A DNA stretch of 60,280 nt from contig NZ_KE386883.1 of NCBI RefSeq assembly GCF_000429305.1, positions 3,890-64,169 on the forward strand, in the 5' to 3' direction. This stretch comes from Desulfovibrio inopinatus DSM 10711 (lineage in GTDB: Bacteria; Desulfobacterota; Desulfovibrionia; Desulfovibrionales; Desulfovibrionaceae). The notes beneath the pieces are model-generated. The model was not told the DNA's origin, made no database searches, and saw nothing but the letters and a program-made list of their open reading frames with translations. The position numbers and the translations under genes are program-made. Below, piece by piece: positions 35,606-44,192 of this stretch. Within the stretch, counting starts at the first letter, position 1; each line of letters opens with the position of its first letter.

Positions 35606-36442
35606 TTGAATAAGATCATGATTACAGGAGCCAATGGTATGATCGGCTCCAGCCTCACCCAAGCGTTTGGACACCAAGCTGTTCCACTGGGGAAAACGGA
35701 TCTGGATATTACCAATCCGGTACGTTTCCGGGAGCTTTGCCTGAAGCACAAGCCGTCCATCGTGATCAATGCCGCCGGAGTATACGATCCCACGCCTCAA
35801 GTTGCTTTGGAGATGAATGTGCAAGCCCCCGGCAAACTCGCCCAATGTTGCGCGGAGCTGGGAATTCGATTCGTTTTTCTGAGCACGTCACGTGTTTTTG
35901 GCGCTCCGGGAAATCGTCCTTGGCTGGAAAGCGATATTCCGGACCCCATAGACGACTATGGGAAGAACAAACTCGAAGGAGAACGGCTGGTTCGGAAAGC
36001 TGCACAGACCGGTGATGTGTGTATATTGAGGTTGCCCATGGTTCTGGGTGTTCCTCGTAATCCGGAAAACCAAATCATCACACGACTTCTGTTACAGGTC
36101 GCGCAGGGGAAAAAAGTACAGGTGGCAAACGATGTTATGCATTCTCCGGTGGATGTCGAAACACTGGGGACAACAATTCGAAATACTCTTGATGCCGGCG
36201 TCACAGGAATGCTCCACATTGGGAGCGCCGATGAAGCCACACTGTACGACATTTTCAAGCTCACCACAGAGTTGTTGGGATTTCAGGCCGAAATTGAGCC
36301 CGTCAAGTCCGCAGAACTTGGAAACAGACCGCATCCCATCAACCTTGCTCTGTCCAGCACGAGACGAGACCCCTGTCCTGGCTGGCGTGATGCTGTAAAG
36401 AATTTTGTCGAAGCCATAAGGAACAGCGCGTTCTTACGCTAA
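35606..36442 (+). CDS. RmlD-like dTDP-sugar reductase (SDR)
   Basis: A 278-residue SDR. ITGANGMIGS at the N-terminus binds NAD(P); VINAAGVYDPT, FLSTSRVFG and YGKNKLEGE (Tyr-x-x-x-Lys) follow the RmlD pattern. RmlD enzymes reduce a 4-keto sugar; no RmlABC genes are visible here, so the substrate may come from elsewhere or be different. TTG 35606 fits GAGGCGG upstream; ATG 35618 is an alternative. It follows the aminotransferase. Confidence 0.75.
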   Translation: MNKIMITGANGMIGSSLTQAFGHQAVPLGKTDLDITNPVRFRELCLKHKPSIVINAAGVYDPTPQVALEMNVQAPGKLAQCCAELGIRFVFLSTSRVFGAPGNRPWLESDIPDPIDDYGKNKLEGERLVRKAAQTGDVCILRLPMVLGVPRNPENQIITRLLLQVAQGKKVQVANDVMHSPVDVETLGTTIRNTLDAGVTGMLHIGSADEATLYDIFKLTTELLGFQAEIEPVKSAELGNRPHPINLALSSTRRDPCPGWRDAVKNFVEAIRNSAFLR

Positions 36443-36457
36443 AGGAGCACATGATTT

Positions 36458-37795
36458 ATGGCCTATGCTTATTGTGCCGCCCACTTGCCTGCGAGAGAAC
36501 TGTATATCTACGGTGCTGGAAGTCGAGGACGCGATCTGTTGCAGCGGATACGCTTGTATCGACCGGACATCACCGTTCTCGGCTTTATCGATTCCAATAA
36601 AGAAGGAACAGATAACGGCCTACACATTCATCGTTTCCAGCAATTTGCTCTCTCCGAACGTCATAAAACAGCATGTATCGTCATTGCTTCACAGTATGCC
36701 ATGGAGATACGTGCGTCTTTGCTGGCCGAAGGTTTTACCGATATATGGATTTATGAAACGAGCGGCATCACGGCGTTGACGGAATCGTTATTCGCCCATG
36801 CGCCGACTCCCGACAAACTCACCATTCTTGATGTGGGTTCACGTTTTTGCGAAGGTAACTTTCAAGAATGGGATTTGCTTCTCCCTCCTGAACAGCTCCA
36901 TGTTATCGGTTTCGATCCGGGAGAAGGAGCCAGCGAAGATGCTCGCCGGCACCTGGAACAGCGCGGCGTTGAATGTGAAATGTATCCTCTCGGCTTATGG
37001 AGTAAAAAAGGGACAATCCCTTTTTATGATATTGCGCCACAGGGACATGCCTCCTGCTATCCGCTCAACGAGGCGTTTGTAAAAAGATTACGTTATGCCC
37101 TTGCAGACGGCCCCATCACCTTCGACGAAACCCGCCCCGTTGGGAAGATCGATATAGAAGTTGATACCCTCGATACCTGGTGGGGAAATGCGAAACGCAC
37201 AAGTCCCGACTTTGCCAAACTCGATATCCAGGGTGGTGAGCTTGAAGTTCTCAAGGGCGGTACGGCGGTCTTGGACGAACTTGTCGGTCTCAAAGTCGAA
37301 GTCTGGTTTGCAGAATTCTACAAAGGTGCTCCCATGTTTTCGGACGTAGATATCTTTGTACGCAAACATGGTTTCAACTACTCCATCGTTCCAACGGACG
37401 CGTGGTTGCCCACTATCCATGGTCGAAAAGCTGCCCCCGTGAATACGAAACGACTCGGTGCCTTCAAAGCAAATGGACAAACCGTCACGGCCGATGTCTT
37501 CTTTTTGCGTGATCCCATCGCCATGGACTTTGACGAGCTGTGCACGGCAAAATTCTTTACCGCGCATAAGATGTTGGCATTGGTGGCGTTGTGTGAATGT
37601 TTTGCACAATATGATTTTGCCTTGGAATTGGCGCAATGGCTCCCTGACGCCTTCAACCGCGCGGGACGTCAAGACGACGCGACGTGGTTCGCTCGAGCAT
37701 GTGATGAGGGAACGAAGAAATATATCACCCTGGAAAAGGAAGAGTCGCGACATGCAGCCATATCTTCCGAACGTGCCGAATCAGGAAGCGCATGA
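36458..37795 (+). CDS. Rossmann module fused to FkbM methyltransferase
   Basis: A 445-residue fusion. Residues about 13-110 are a clear copy of the module (LYIYGAGSRGRDLL at 15-28; LGFIDSN). The FkbM domain (about 125-350) has LTILDVGSRFCEG, VDTLDTWWG and FAKLDIQGGELEVLKGG, the family signature. A C-terminal helical tail of about 85 residues follows. FkbM enzymes are O-methyltransferases of diverse substrates. It overlaps the kinase gene by four bases (ATGA). Confidence 0.8.
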   Translation: MAYAYCAAHLPARELYIYGAGSRGRDLLQRIRLYRPDITVLGFIDSNKEGTDNGLHIHRFQQFALSERHKTACIVIASQYAMEIRASLLAEGFTDIWIYETSGITALTESLFAHAPTPDKLTILDVGSRFCEGNFQEWDLLLPPEQLHVIGFDPGEGASEDARRHLEQRGVECEMYPLGLWSKKGTIPFYDIAPQGHASCYPLNEAFVKRLRYALADGPITFDETRPVGKIDIEVDTLDTWWGNAKRTSPDFAKLDIQGGELEVLKGGTAVLDELVGLKVEVWFAEFYKGAPMFSDVDIFVRKHGFNYSIVPTDAWLPTIHGRKAAPVNTKRLGAFKANGQTVTADVFFLRDPIAMDFDELCTAKFFTAHKMLALVALCECFAQYDFALELAQWLPDAFNRAGRQDDATWFARACDEGTKKYITLEKEESRHAAISSERAESGSA

Positions 37796-38820
37796 AAACG
37801 CAATATGATTGGTCTTCCCTGGCGGGAGAACCCGTGAAGGAAGAGCGCCTTGTTTCCAAGGGACGCAACAGCCAAGTCTATCGTCTTGTCGGCATGGATG
37901 GAAAAGTGCTTCTTGGGAAACGCTATTTCTCCCGACCGCAAGACGGCCGAGACAGGCTCGCGGCTGAATTGACGGGGTTGCGTCTCGTTGCCAAAGCCGG
38001 GGTGAATGCGCCCGTCGTGATCGCCACGGACGAGAACGCGAAAGCTGTTATCATGGAATTTGTGCATGGTGATGCCGTGTGTACGCCGCGAAACGAAGAC
38101 ATCAAGCAGGCTGTGGATTTTCTCGTGCGGATCAACCAGCCCTCCACCCGCATCGAGGCGACAGGCATTTCACTTGCTTCCGAAGCATGTTTTTCCGGAA
38201 AAGCACTGGAAGCAAACCTCTACGCACGGCTTGGCAATATCCTTGCTACCCGTGTGGAATGCGATATTTTTTCTCGGGTCCACGTCCTCGCTGCCTCCCT
38301 TGAGAAATATATTGCTCAATATGCTGAACGCGCGCGATGCGCGTTGCAGTCTCAGGGAAAAAGCTGGGATGAGGAACTCACGCCTGAAAATTGTGTCTTA
38401 TCGCCCTCGGATTTTGGATTTCATAATGCCTTACGTCGTCCCGATGGCAGCTTATGCTTTTTGGATTTTGAATATTTCGGCTGGGATGACCCGGCAAAAA
38501 CGCTCTGCGATTTCGTCCAGCATCCTGCTATGCATATGAACACAGAGCAAAAAACGTCTTTTATTCGCCTTTTTGCCGATGTCTTCGGACACATGGCGTT
38601 TACGGCGCGTGCGCGGGAATTCTTTCCTCTCTTCCGTTTGAAGTGGTGCTTTATTTTTCTCAATGAATTCGTGGCTCAAGATAGAGCGCGAAGAGAGTTC
38701 GCCGGCTGCCTGGAAGACTCGTCCAGAGACGCCATCCTCGAACAGCAATTGGGCAAATCCCAAAAGTACATGGAAACTCTACATGAAAAAGATGAATGGT
38801 TTCGCTCAGTCTTGGCATGA
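37792..38820 (+). CDS. APH/choline-kinase-type small-molecule kinase
   Basis: A 342-residue protein with a kinase-like fold. KGRNSQVYRL (about 23-32) is the glycine-loop region, LLGKRYF the ATP Lys strand, LSPSDFGFHNAL near 205 the catalytic-loop equivalent of HxDxxxxN, and FLDFEYFGWDDPAKTL the DFE metal site. The family phosphorylates hydroxyls of sugars, choline or aminoglycosides. Here a sugar or polyol of the glycan route is likely. It follows the FkbM fusion with a four-base overlap. Confidence 0.7.
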   Translation: MKTQYDWSSLAGEPVKEERLVSKGRNSQVYRLVGMDGKVLLGKRYFSRPQDGRDRLAAELTGLRLVAKAGVNAPVVIATDENAKAVIMEFVHGDAVCTPRNEDIKQAVDFLVRINQPSTRIEATGISLASEACFSGKALEANLYARLGNILATRVECDIFSRVHVLAASLEKYIAQYAERARCALQSQGKSWDEELTPENCVLSPSDFGFHNALRRPDGSLCFLDFEYFGWDDPAKTLCDFVQHPAMHMNTEQKTSFIRLFADVFGHMAFTARAREFFPLFRLKWCFIFLNEFVAQDRARREFAGCLEDSSRDAILEQQLGKSQKYMETLHEKDEWFRSVLA

Positions 38821-39646
38821 CAAGGCCATGGCCGCCCCGTTGGATGATCGATCTCGGGAACTGCGCCGGGACGTGATCAAAATACTTGAATGCAGCCGTC
38901 GTGGTCATCTGGGGTCTTCGCTTTCTCTCATTGAGGTGCTCCGGGTGCTCTACGATGATATTCTGCGCTTTGATCCTGCCCGGCCCGACTGGCCCGAACG
39001 TGATCGGTGCATTCTCAGCAAGGGGCATGGCTGCATTCCGCTGTATGTCTTCTTGGCTGAAAAGGGATTCTTCCCCAAGTCCGAACTTGCGTCTTTCTGC
39101 CAATATGAAGGCCTTCTCGGTGGACATCCCGACGCCACCAAAATTCCCGGTGTCGAGGCCAGCACGGGCAGTCTGGGACACGGACTTTCCATCGGCGTAG
39201 GTATGGCATTAAGCGCCCGTTTGGACAAAAGAGATTCCAAGGTCTTCGTCATTGTCGGTGACGGGGAATGTAACGAAGGCAGCGTGTGGGAAGCCTGCAT
39301 GAGTGCTGGTGTGAACGCCTTGGATAATCTTTGTCTTCTTGTCGATTACAATAAATACCAATCGTATGATGCCACATGCTGCGTGCAGGACCTGGAGCCG
39401 CTGGCGGACAAATTTGAGAGTTTCCGCATGGCCACACGGCATGTCAATGGACATAATGTTGCCGAACTGCAAGAGACCCTCCGGCAGGTTCCCTTTGAAA
39501 AGGGAAGGCCATCGGCCATCATTTGCCACACCGTCAAAGGCAAAGGCATATCCTTTGCCGAGAACAATCTGGAATGGCACCACAAAAGCAGCATCTCCGA
39601 TGAGATGATGAAATCGATATCCTGTGCACTGGACGAAGCGCCTTAG
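38783..39646 (+). CDS. Transketolase-like, N-terminal (ThDP-binding) subunit
   Basis: About 287 residues, matching the N-terminal half of split transketolases: CSRRGHLGSSLS, LSKGHGCIPLY, TGSLGHGLSIGVG, and the ThDP motif GDGECNEG ending at a LLVDYN segment. Transketolase moves two-carbon units and makes sedoheptulose 7-phosphate, the GmhA substrate. The start is uncertain: 38783 overlaps the kinase gene by 38 bases, and ATG 38828 is an alternative. The partner subunit follows. Confidence 0.85.
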   Translation: MKKMNGFAQSWHDKAMAAPLDDRSRELRRDVIKILECSRRGHLGSSLSLIEVLRVLYDDILRFDPARPDWPERDRCILSKGHGCIPLYVFLAEKGFFPKSELASFCQYEGLLGGHPDATKIPGVEASTGSLGHGLSIGVGMALSARLDKRDSKVFVIVGDGECNEGSVWEACMSAGVNALDNLCLLVDYNKYQSYDATCCVQDLEPLADKFESFRMATRHVNGHNVAELQETLRQVPFEKGRPSAIICHTVKGKGISFAENNLEWHHKSSISDEMMKSISCALDEAP

Positions 39647-39681
39647 ATCTGCACACACGCGAGACGGCAGAAAGGATAGTT

Positions 39682-40602
39682 ATGAGAAAAAAATGTCTCA
39701 ATATGGTCCATGAGCTGGCCCGAAAAGACCAACGGGTCTGCTTTATCGGTTCGGATCTTGGGTTTAAAACCCTCGATACATTCCGCCAAGAGTTCCCCGA
39801 ACGCTTTTTCATGGAAGGCGTCAGTGAGGCGAATGTCGTTGGCATGGCCGCTGGTTTGGCAATGGATGGCCGCGTCGTCTACGTCAATACGATTGCCACC
39901 TTCCTGACTCGCCGCGCCCTCGATCAAGTCGCCATTGATCTCTGTCAGCACAAGGTCAATGTTCGCCTTATCGGCAACGGCGGTGGGCTTGTTTACGCTC
40001 CATTGGGGTCGACACACTTGGCCCTGGAAGACATCACGCTCATGCGTTGTCTCCCAAACATGACTGTAGTTTGCCCCTGCGATGCCGATGAAATGGAACG
40101 CTTCATGCTCCAGACGGGAGACTACTCCGGCCCCATCTATATCAGACTCGGCAAAGGCTACGACCCCATTGTCTCGAAAGAGGAAAACGGCTTCACCATC
40201 GGCAAAGGCATCGCCTACCGTCAGGGAGACGATCTCCTGCTCGTCACAACGGGAGTCACTTTGCAGCAGGCCGTCACCGCGGCCGAAGAGCTGGAAAAAG
40301 ACGGAATCAGCGCCGGCATTCTTCACATGCATACAGTGAAACCGTTCGATGCCGAGTTGTTGATTCACATGGCGGCATCCGGCAAGCCGATTATCTCCAT
40401 TGAGGAACATACGCTCAACGGGGGCTTGGGAAGTGCCGTCGCCGAAACACTGGTGGATAATTTTGCTGGAAACCGTTTGCTTCGGCTCGGCATTCCAGAC
40501 ATTTTCCCCGATTACTACGGATCACAAAACGATCTTATGCACCGTTTGGGAATCGATGCCGCAGGAATCCTGCAGGCCGCCAAGCGTCTGCTCGACCGAT
40601 AA
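39682..40602 (+). CDS. Transketolase-like, C-terminal subunit
   Basis: A 306-residue partner of the previous gene. FMEGVSEANVVGMAAGLAM carries the Glu that activates ThDP. GGGLVYAPLGSTHLALED and GPIYIRLGKGYDP fit the pyrimidine-binding domain; the C-terminal domain starts near GDDLLLVTTGVTL. ATG 39682 follows AAAGGATAGTT. Split transketolases occur in other bacteria and archaea, but a pair inside a glycan locus suggests a special role, possibly making heptulose phosphate or adding a two-carbon branch. Confidence 0.85.
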   Translation: MRKKCLNMVHELARKDQRVCFIGSDLGFKTLDTFRQEFPERFFMEGVSEANVVGMAAGLAMDGRVVYVNTIATFLTRRALDQVAIDLCQHKVNVRLIGNGGGLVYAPLGSTHLALEDITLMRCLPNMTVVCPCDADEMERFMLQTGDYSGPIYIRLGKGYDPIVSKEENGFTIGKGIAYRQGDDLLLVTTGVTLQQAVTAAEELEKDGISAGILHMHTVKPFDAELLIHMAASGKPIISIEEHTLNGGLGSAVAETLVDNFAGNRLLRLGIPDIFPDYYGSQNDLMHRLGIDAAGILQAAKRLLDR

Positions 40603-40673
40603 TATTTCGTCGGCCTTTTCCCCGAAAAGCATAACCTCTAGGCGAAGTCGCAAGACTCTTAAGGCAAAAGTAT

Positions 40674-41672
40674 ATGACACAAAAACGCCCTACGGCGCTG
40701 GTCACAGGGGGAGCAGGGTTCATTGGAAGTCACTTGGTGGACCGCCTGCTGGACGAAGGCTACCGCGTCCGCGTTATTGATAACTTCTCCACCGGCAGAC
40801 CCGATAACCTGGCCCATCAAGCCAACTCTCCTGATTTGGAGTTGTTGCAAGCGGACATCGCTGATTACGCCTCGATCGAAAAAGCGTTTCAGGGAGTGGA
40901 CCACGTCTATCACCTGGCCGCGTTGGCGGATATCGTGCCTTCCATCCAGCAGCCCCGTGAATATTACTTATCCAACGTGGATGGAACGTTCAACGTCATG
41001 GAGGCTTCCAAAAACGCCGGTATCAAGCGTTTCATGTATACGGCGTCATCGTCCTGTTACGGTATTCCCGATACCTACCCCACCCCGGAGACAGCCGAAA
41101 TACGGCCTCAATATCCCTACGCGCTGACCAAATATCTCGGAGAACAGACGGCGTTGCACTGGGGACAAGTGTACAAGTTTCCTGTCGTTTCTCTGCGACT
41201 CTTCAATGTGTTCGGTCCTCGCTCGCGGACATCCGGAACCTATGGCGCGGTATTCGGTGTTTTTCTCGCTCAAAAACTCGCGGGCAAGCCTTTCACGATT
41301 GTCGGCGACGGCACCCAAACCCGTGACTTCACCTATGTTACCGATATTGCCAATGCCATGTTCTGCGCCGTGCAGTCCGATATCGGCGGCGAAATATTCA
41401 ATGTCGGTTCGGGAGGACACTACAGCGTTCTTCAACTTGTTGAACTGCTTGGCGGAGAACACACGTTTATTCCGAAGCGGCCGGGAGAACCGGACTGCAC
41501 CTTTGCCGATATTACCAAGATCACCAAGCTCCTTGAATGGACACCTCGTATCTCCTTTGAACAAGGAGTTGCCGAAGTTCTGAAGAATATCGAATATTGG
41601 AAAGAGGCCCCTGTGTGGACTCCGGAAGCTATATCCGAAGCCACGGCAGACTGGTTTAAATATCTCTCCTAA
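40674..41672 (+). CDS. UDP-glucose 4-epimerase-type SDR
   Basis: A 332-residue extended SDR. TGGAGFIGSHLVDRLL and VIDNFSTGRPDNL are the NAD-binding motifs; TASSSCYG holds the catalytic Ser and YPYALTK the Tyr-x-x-x-Lys. RLFNVFGPRSRT and FTYVTDIANAM are substrate-loop signatures of GalE/WbpP-type epimerases. It pairs with another SDR at 41691. A UDP-sugar is the probable substrate; a heptose nucleotide is also possible here. Confidence 0.8.
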   Translation: MTQKRPTALVTGGAGFIGSHLVDRLLDEGYRVRVIDNFSTGRPDNLAHQANSPDLELLQADIADYASIEKAFQGVDHVYHLAALADIVPSIQQPREYYLSNVDGTFNVMEASKNAGIKRFMYTASSSCYGIPDTYPTPETAEIRPQYPYALTKYLGEQTALHWGQVYKFPVVSLRLFNVFGPRSRTSGTYGAVFGVFLAQKLAGKPFTIVGDGTQTRDFTYVTDIANAMFCAVQSDIGGEIFNVGSGGHYSVLQLVELLGGEHTFIPKRPGEPDCTFADITKITKLLEWTPRISFEQGVAEVLKNIEYWKEAPVWTPEAISEATADWFKYLS

Positions 41673-41690
41673 CGGAGCTATTGAAAAATA

Positions 41691-42692
41691 ATGAGCAATC
41701 TCTTTAACGACGTTCTTGTTACCGGCGGCGCTGGATACGTGGGCAGTGCCTTGATTCCGCAAATGTTGGAACAGGGCTATAAAGTGCGCGTTCTCGACTT
41801 GTATCTTTATGGCGATGACGTTCTTGATGCCGTAAAGGACCACCCCAACCTCACCCAGATCAAGGGAGACATGCGAGATCGCGACCTGTTGGACAAGTCT
41901 GTCGCAGGATGTGATAGCGTCATTCATCTGGCATGCATTTCGAACGATCCGAGCTTTGAGCTGGACCCTGCCCTTGGGAAGTCCATCAACTACGATGCTT
42001 TCTTGAACCTTGTGGACGCGTCCAAAAAAGCCGGCGTCAAGCGCTTTACCTACGCCTCTTCTTCCAGCGTTTATGGAATTAAAGACGAGCCCAATGTCAC
42101 CGAAGACCTTCCATTGGAGCCGTTGACGGATTACTCCAAATACAAAGCCATGTGCGAAGACGTCTTGATCAACGAAGCGAACGATACGTTCGTTCCAATC
42201 GTCATTCGCCCTTCCACGGTCTGCGGTTACGCTCCACGACTGCGGCTGGACGTTGTCGTCAACATCCTGACGAATCACGCCTACCACAATAAGAAAATCA
42301 AGGTCTTCGGCGGTGAACAGCTTCGTCCCAACATCCACATCACCGACATGGTCAATGTGTATCTTCATGTCATGCGTTGCGAAGATGCCGCAGTGAACTG
42401 CAAAATCTACAATGCAGGGTATATGAACCATAAGGTGAAAGACTTGGCGGAAATTGTTCGATCGAATGTTCAGGGAGATATTGATGTCGAAGTCGTTCCC
42501 ACCGACGACAATCGTTCCTACCATGTCTCTTCGGAAAAAATTCGTAAAGAACTCGGCTTCGAGCCGGCCTTTTCAATCGAAGATGCCGTTCGCAGTCTGG
42601 TACAGGCTTTCGATGCCGGTCTTGTGCCCAACTCCTTTACCGACTCCAAGTACTTCAACATTAAGAGGATGCAAGAAGTCAACTTGAAGTAG
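41691..42692 (+). CDS. NAD-dependent epimerase/dehydratase (extended SDR)
   Basis: A 333-residue SDR. VTGGAGYVGSALIPQML and DLYLYGDDVL at the NAD site, YASSSSVYG and TDYSKYKAMCE (Tyr-x-x-x-Lys), and RPNIHITDMV. The HLACISNDPSFEL segment is typical of a branch of sugar epimerases in surface-glycan loci. It is intact. The stop is followed by a strong hairpin at 42718. Confidence 0.8.
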   Translation: MSNLFNDVLVTGGAGYVGSALIPQMLEQGYKVRVLDLYLYGDDVLDAVKDHPNLTQIKGDMRDRDLLDKSVAGCDSVIHLACISNDPSFELDPALGKSINYDAFLNLVDASKKAGVKRFTYASSSSVYGIKDEPNVTEDLPLEPLTDYSKYKAMCEDVLINEANDTFVPIVIRPSTVCGYAPRLRLDVVVNILTNHAYHNKKIKVFGGEQLRPNIHITDMVNVYLHVMRCEDAAVNCKIYNAGYMNHKVKDLAEIVRSNVQGDIDVEVVPTDDNRSYHVSSEKIRKELGFEPAFSIEDAVRSLVQAFDAGLVPNSFTDSKYFNIKRMQEVNLK

Positions 42693-42717
42693 CCCGCTTA
42701 CAAATAGAAAGACTTCT

Positions 42718-42751
42718 CCGGGGACCGGTGAAGACATTCGCCGGTCCCCGG
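42718..42751 (+). terminator. Strong GC hairpin between operon segments
   Basis: CCGGGGACCGG and CCGGTCCCCGG form a perfect 11-bp stem, extended inward by a wobble pair and GAA/TTC around a 4-base loop. Only a weak T-rich stretch (TTATCCCTATT) follows. It could be a partial terminator, a processing site or a stability element dividing the operon. Confidence 0.5.
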
Positions 42752-42770
42752 TTATCCCTATTGAGGCAAA

Positions 42771-44174
42771 ATGATTGTTTTTCTCGGTAACTGCCAGGCT
42801 TCCATGCTGTGCAACATCTCCCTGTCCCGGGGAGAAAAGGCAAAGTACTTTTTTTTCCCTTCCATGAAATTTGGACCGCATCGCTTGTCCAAAGCCAAAG
42901 ACCGGATACGTCGTGTTTTGGGCGATGCCGGACTGATGAAGGCCCAAAACAAAGGGCATTTCTATCTGTTGCCGAGCCTTGATGATATCGTCAGCCTACG
43001 CCCCCAGAAAATCGTCCTGACCTTTCCCCAAGAATATAGGCGGCATCCCGCCGATGCTCCTGAAATTCATATTCCCGACTCCGAAGGACGATTCGAAACA
43101 CTCGCTTCTCTCAAAAAACTTGAAGAGGATGTCGGGCCGCTTCAATACAACCGTCTTCGAACCGGTAGAACACTCTCATCCTATTTCGACAACGTATCTG
43201 ACATGCTCATGCGTTTGCGCAAAGCATTGCCCGATGTTCCCATCATTCTCGTCAAGCGCTTGTCGCATTTGGACCACTACGGGCCAAATCCATTTTCTTG
43301 GCTTCATTTTTGGGCAAATGGCTGGCGAGAAGGCTATGAGCGTATCGCTCGCCTGCAACGCCACATCGGGCTATGCCACGTCATCGATTACGACAAGATC
43401 ATGGCCTCCATGATCTCTTCCGGGCGAACGGTCAATGAATTCACAGGGATGACGTTTTTTATCGATGGTGAAGGTTCCGATGCGACCCTGCGTATAGGAC
43501 GTGATCTCGAACATCTTCACCCACGATTTCTTGCTGATGCGTATGACGAGATTCAGAATCCGACGTTCGAACCTCTCCCCGCGTCGTGGCCACCTCCATG
43601 GGGTGAAGAACTCTTGCGTCAGCCGTCGCAGGCTGAGTCGCTTCCCGCAGAACGTCTTCTTCCCTTTTCAGGCGCTGCCGTTCCATTCGCTCGCAGTTTT
43701 TTGTCCGACAATTTTCCCATCCCATGGAAAAACATCACAATGCGGCTGTTGGTCGTCCCTTTTTGCGATGCCCAAAGCATCGCTGTCAGAGAGATCGATG
43801 AACAAACCGTCATGCGGTACTTAGGCGATAAACGTAAAGTGGTACTTTATGGAGCGGGGGGACGCGGACGCCAGCTTCTGGCTTTTTTGCAGGAGACAGC
43901 TCCGACATGCGAAATTCTTGGCTTCATCGACTCGAACCCGAAACTTGTTGGAAGCACCGTTGCCGGTCTTACCGTGTATGATTTGCAGGGCGGTCTTGCA
44001 ACCGGGGCTGAAGTTATCATTCCGGCTTCCTACGCTATCCATGAAATTTCTGAGAAAATACGTATGCAACAGCATCGGCTCGACGCGCCTGTGGCCATTG
44101 CAACGGGAATCCATGAGCTGTTTACGCTCCATTGTTTCTCCGCCCTGCGTGAAGTCATTACTCCTGAAAATTGA
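42771..44174 (+). CDS. WcbI-type enzyme with C-terminal Rossmann module
   Basis: A 467-residue fusion. The N-terminus IVFLGNCQASML (Gly-Asn-Cys-Gln at 6-9) is the hallmark of the WcbI polysaccharide family, thought to be acetyltransferase-like with an SGNH-type fold. A late LEHLHPRFLAD may hold the catalytic His. Residues 355-455 are the recurrent module (VVLYGAGGRGRQLL at 357-370; LGFIDSN). The module is C-terminal here, unlike most copies. ATG 42771 follows TGAGGCAAA. Acetylation of the glycan is the likely role. Confidence 0.75.
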   Translation: MIVFLGNCQASMLCNISLSRGEKAKYFFFPSMKFGPHRLSKAKDRIRRVLGDAGLMKAQNKGHFYLLPSLDDIVSLRPQKIVLTFPQEYRRHPADAPEIHIPDSEGRFETLASLKKLEEDVGPLQYNRLRTGRTLSSYFDNVSDMLMRLRKALPDVPIILVKRLSHLDHYGPNPFSWLHFWANGWREGYERIARLQRHIGLCHVIDYDKIMASMISSGRTVNEFTGMTFFIDGEGSDATLRIGRDLEHLHPRFLADAYDEIQNPTFEPLPASWPPPWGEELLRQPSQAESLPAERLLPFSGAAVPFARSFLSDNFPIPWKNITMRLLVVPFCDAQSIAVREIDEQTVMRYLGDKRKVVLYGAGGRGRQLLAFLQETAPTCEILGFIDSNPKLVGSTVAGLTVYDLQGGLATGAEVIIPASYAIHEISEKIRMQQHRLDAPVAIATGIHELFTLHCFSALREVITPEN

Positions 44175-44192
44175 TATCCGAAAAGGCAAAGC

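Noticed and set aside
41046-42524. A 492-codon minus-strand frame opposite two epimerase genes
   Set aside because: Both plus-strand genes have complete SDR motifs; the minus-strand frame has none and spans two genes.
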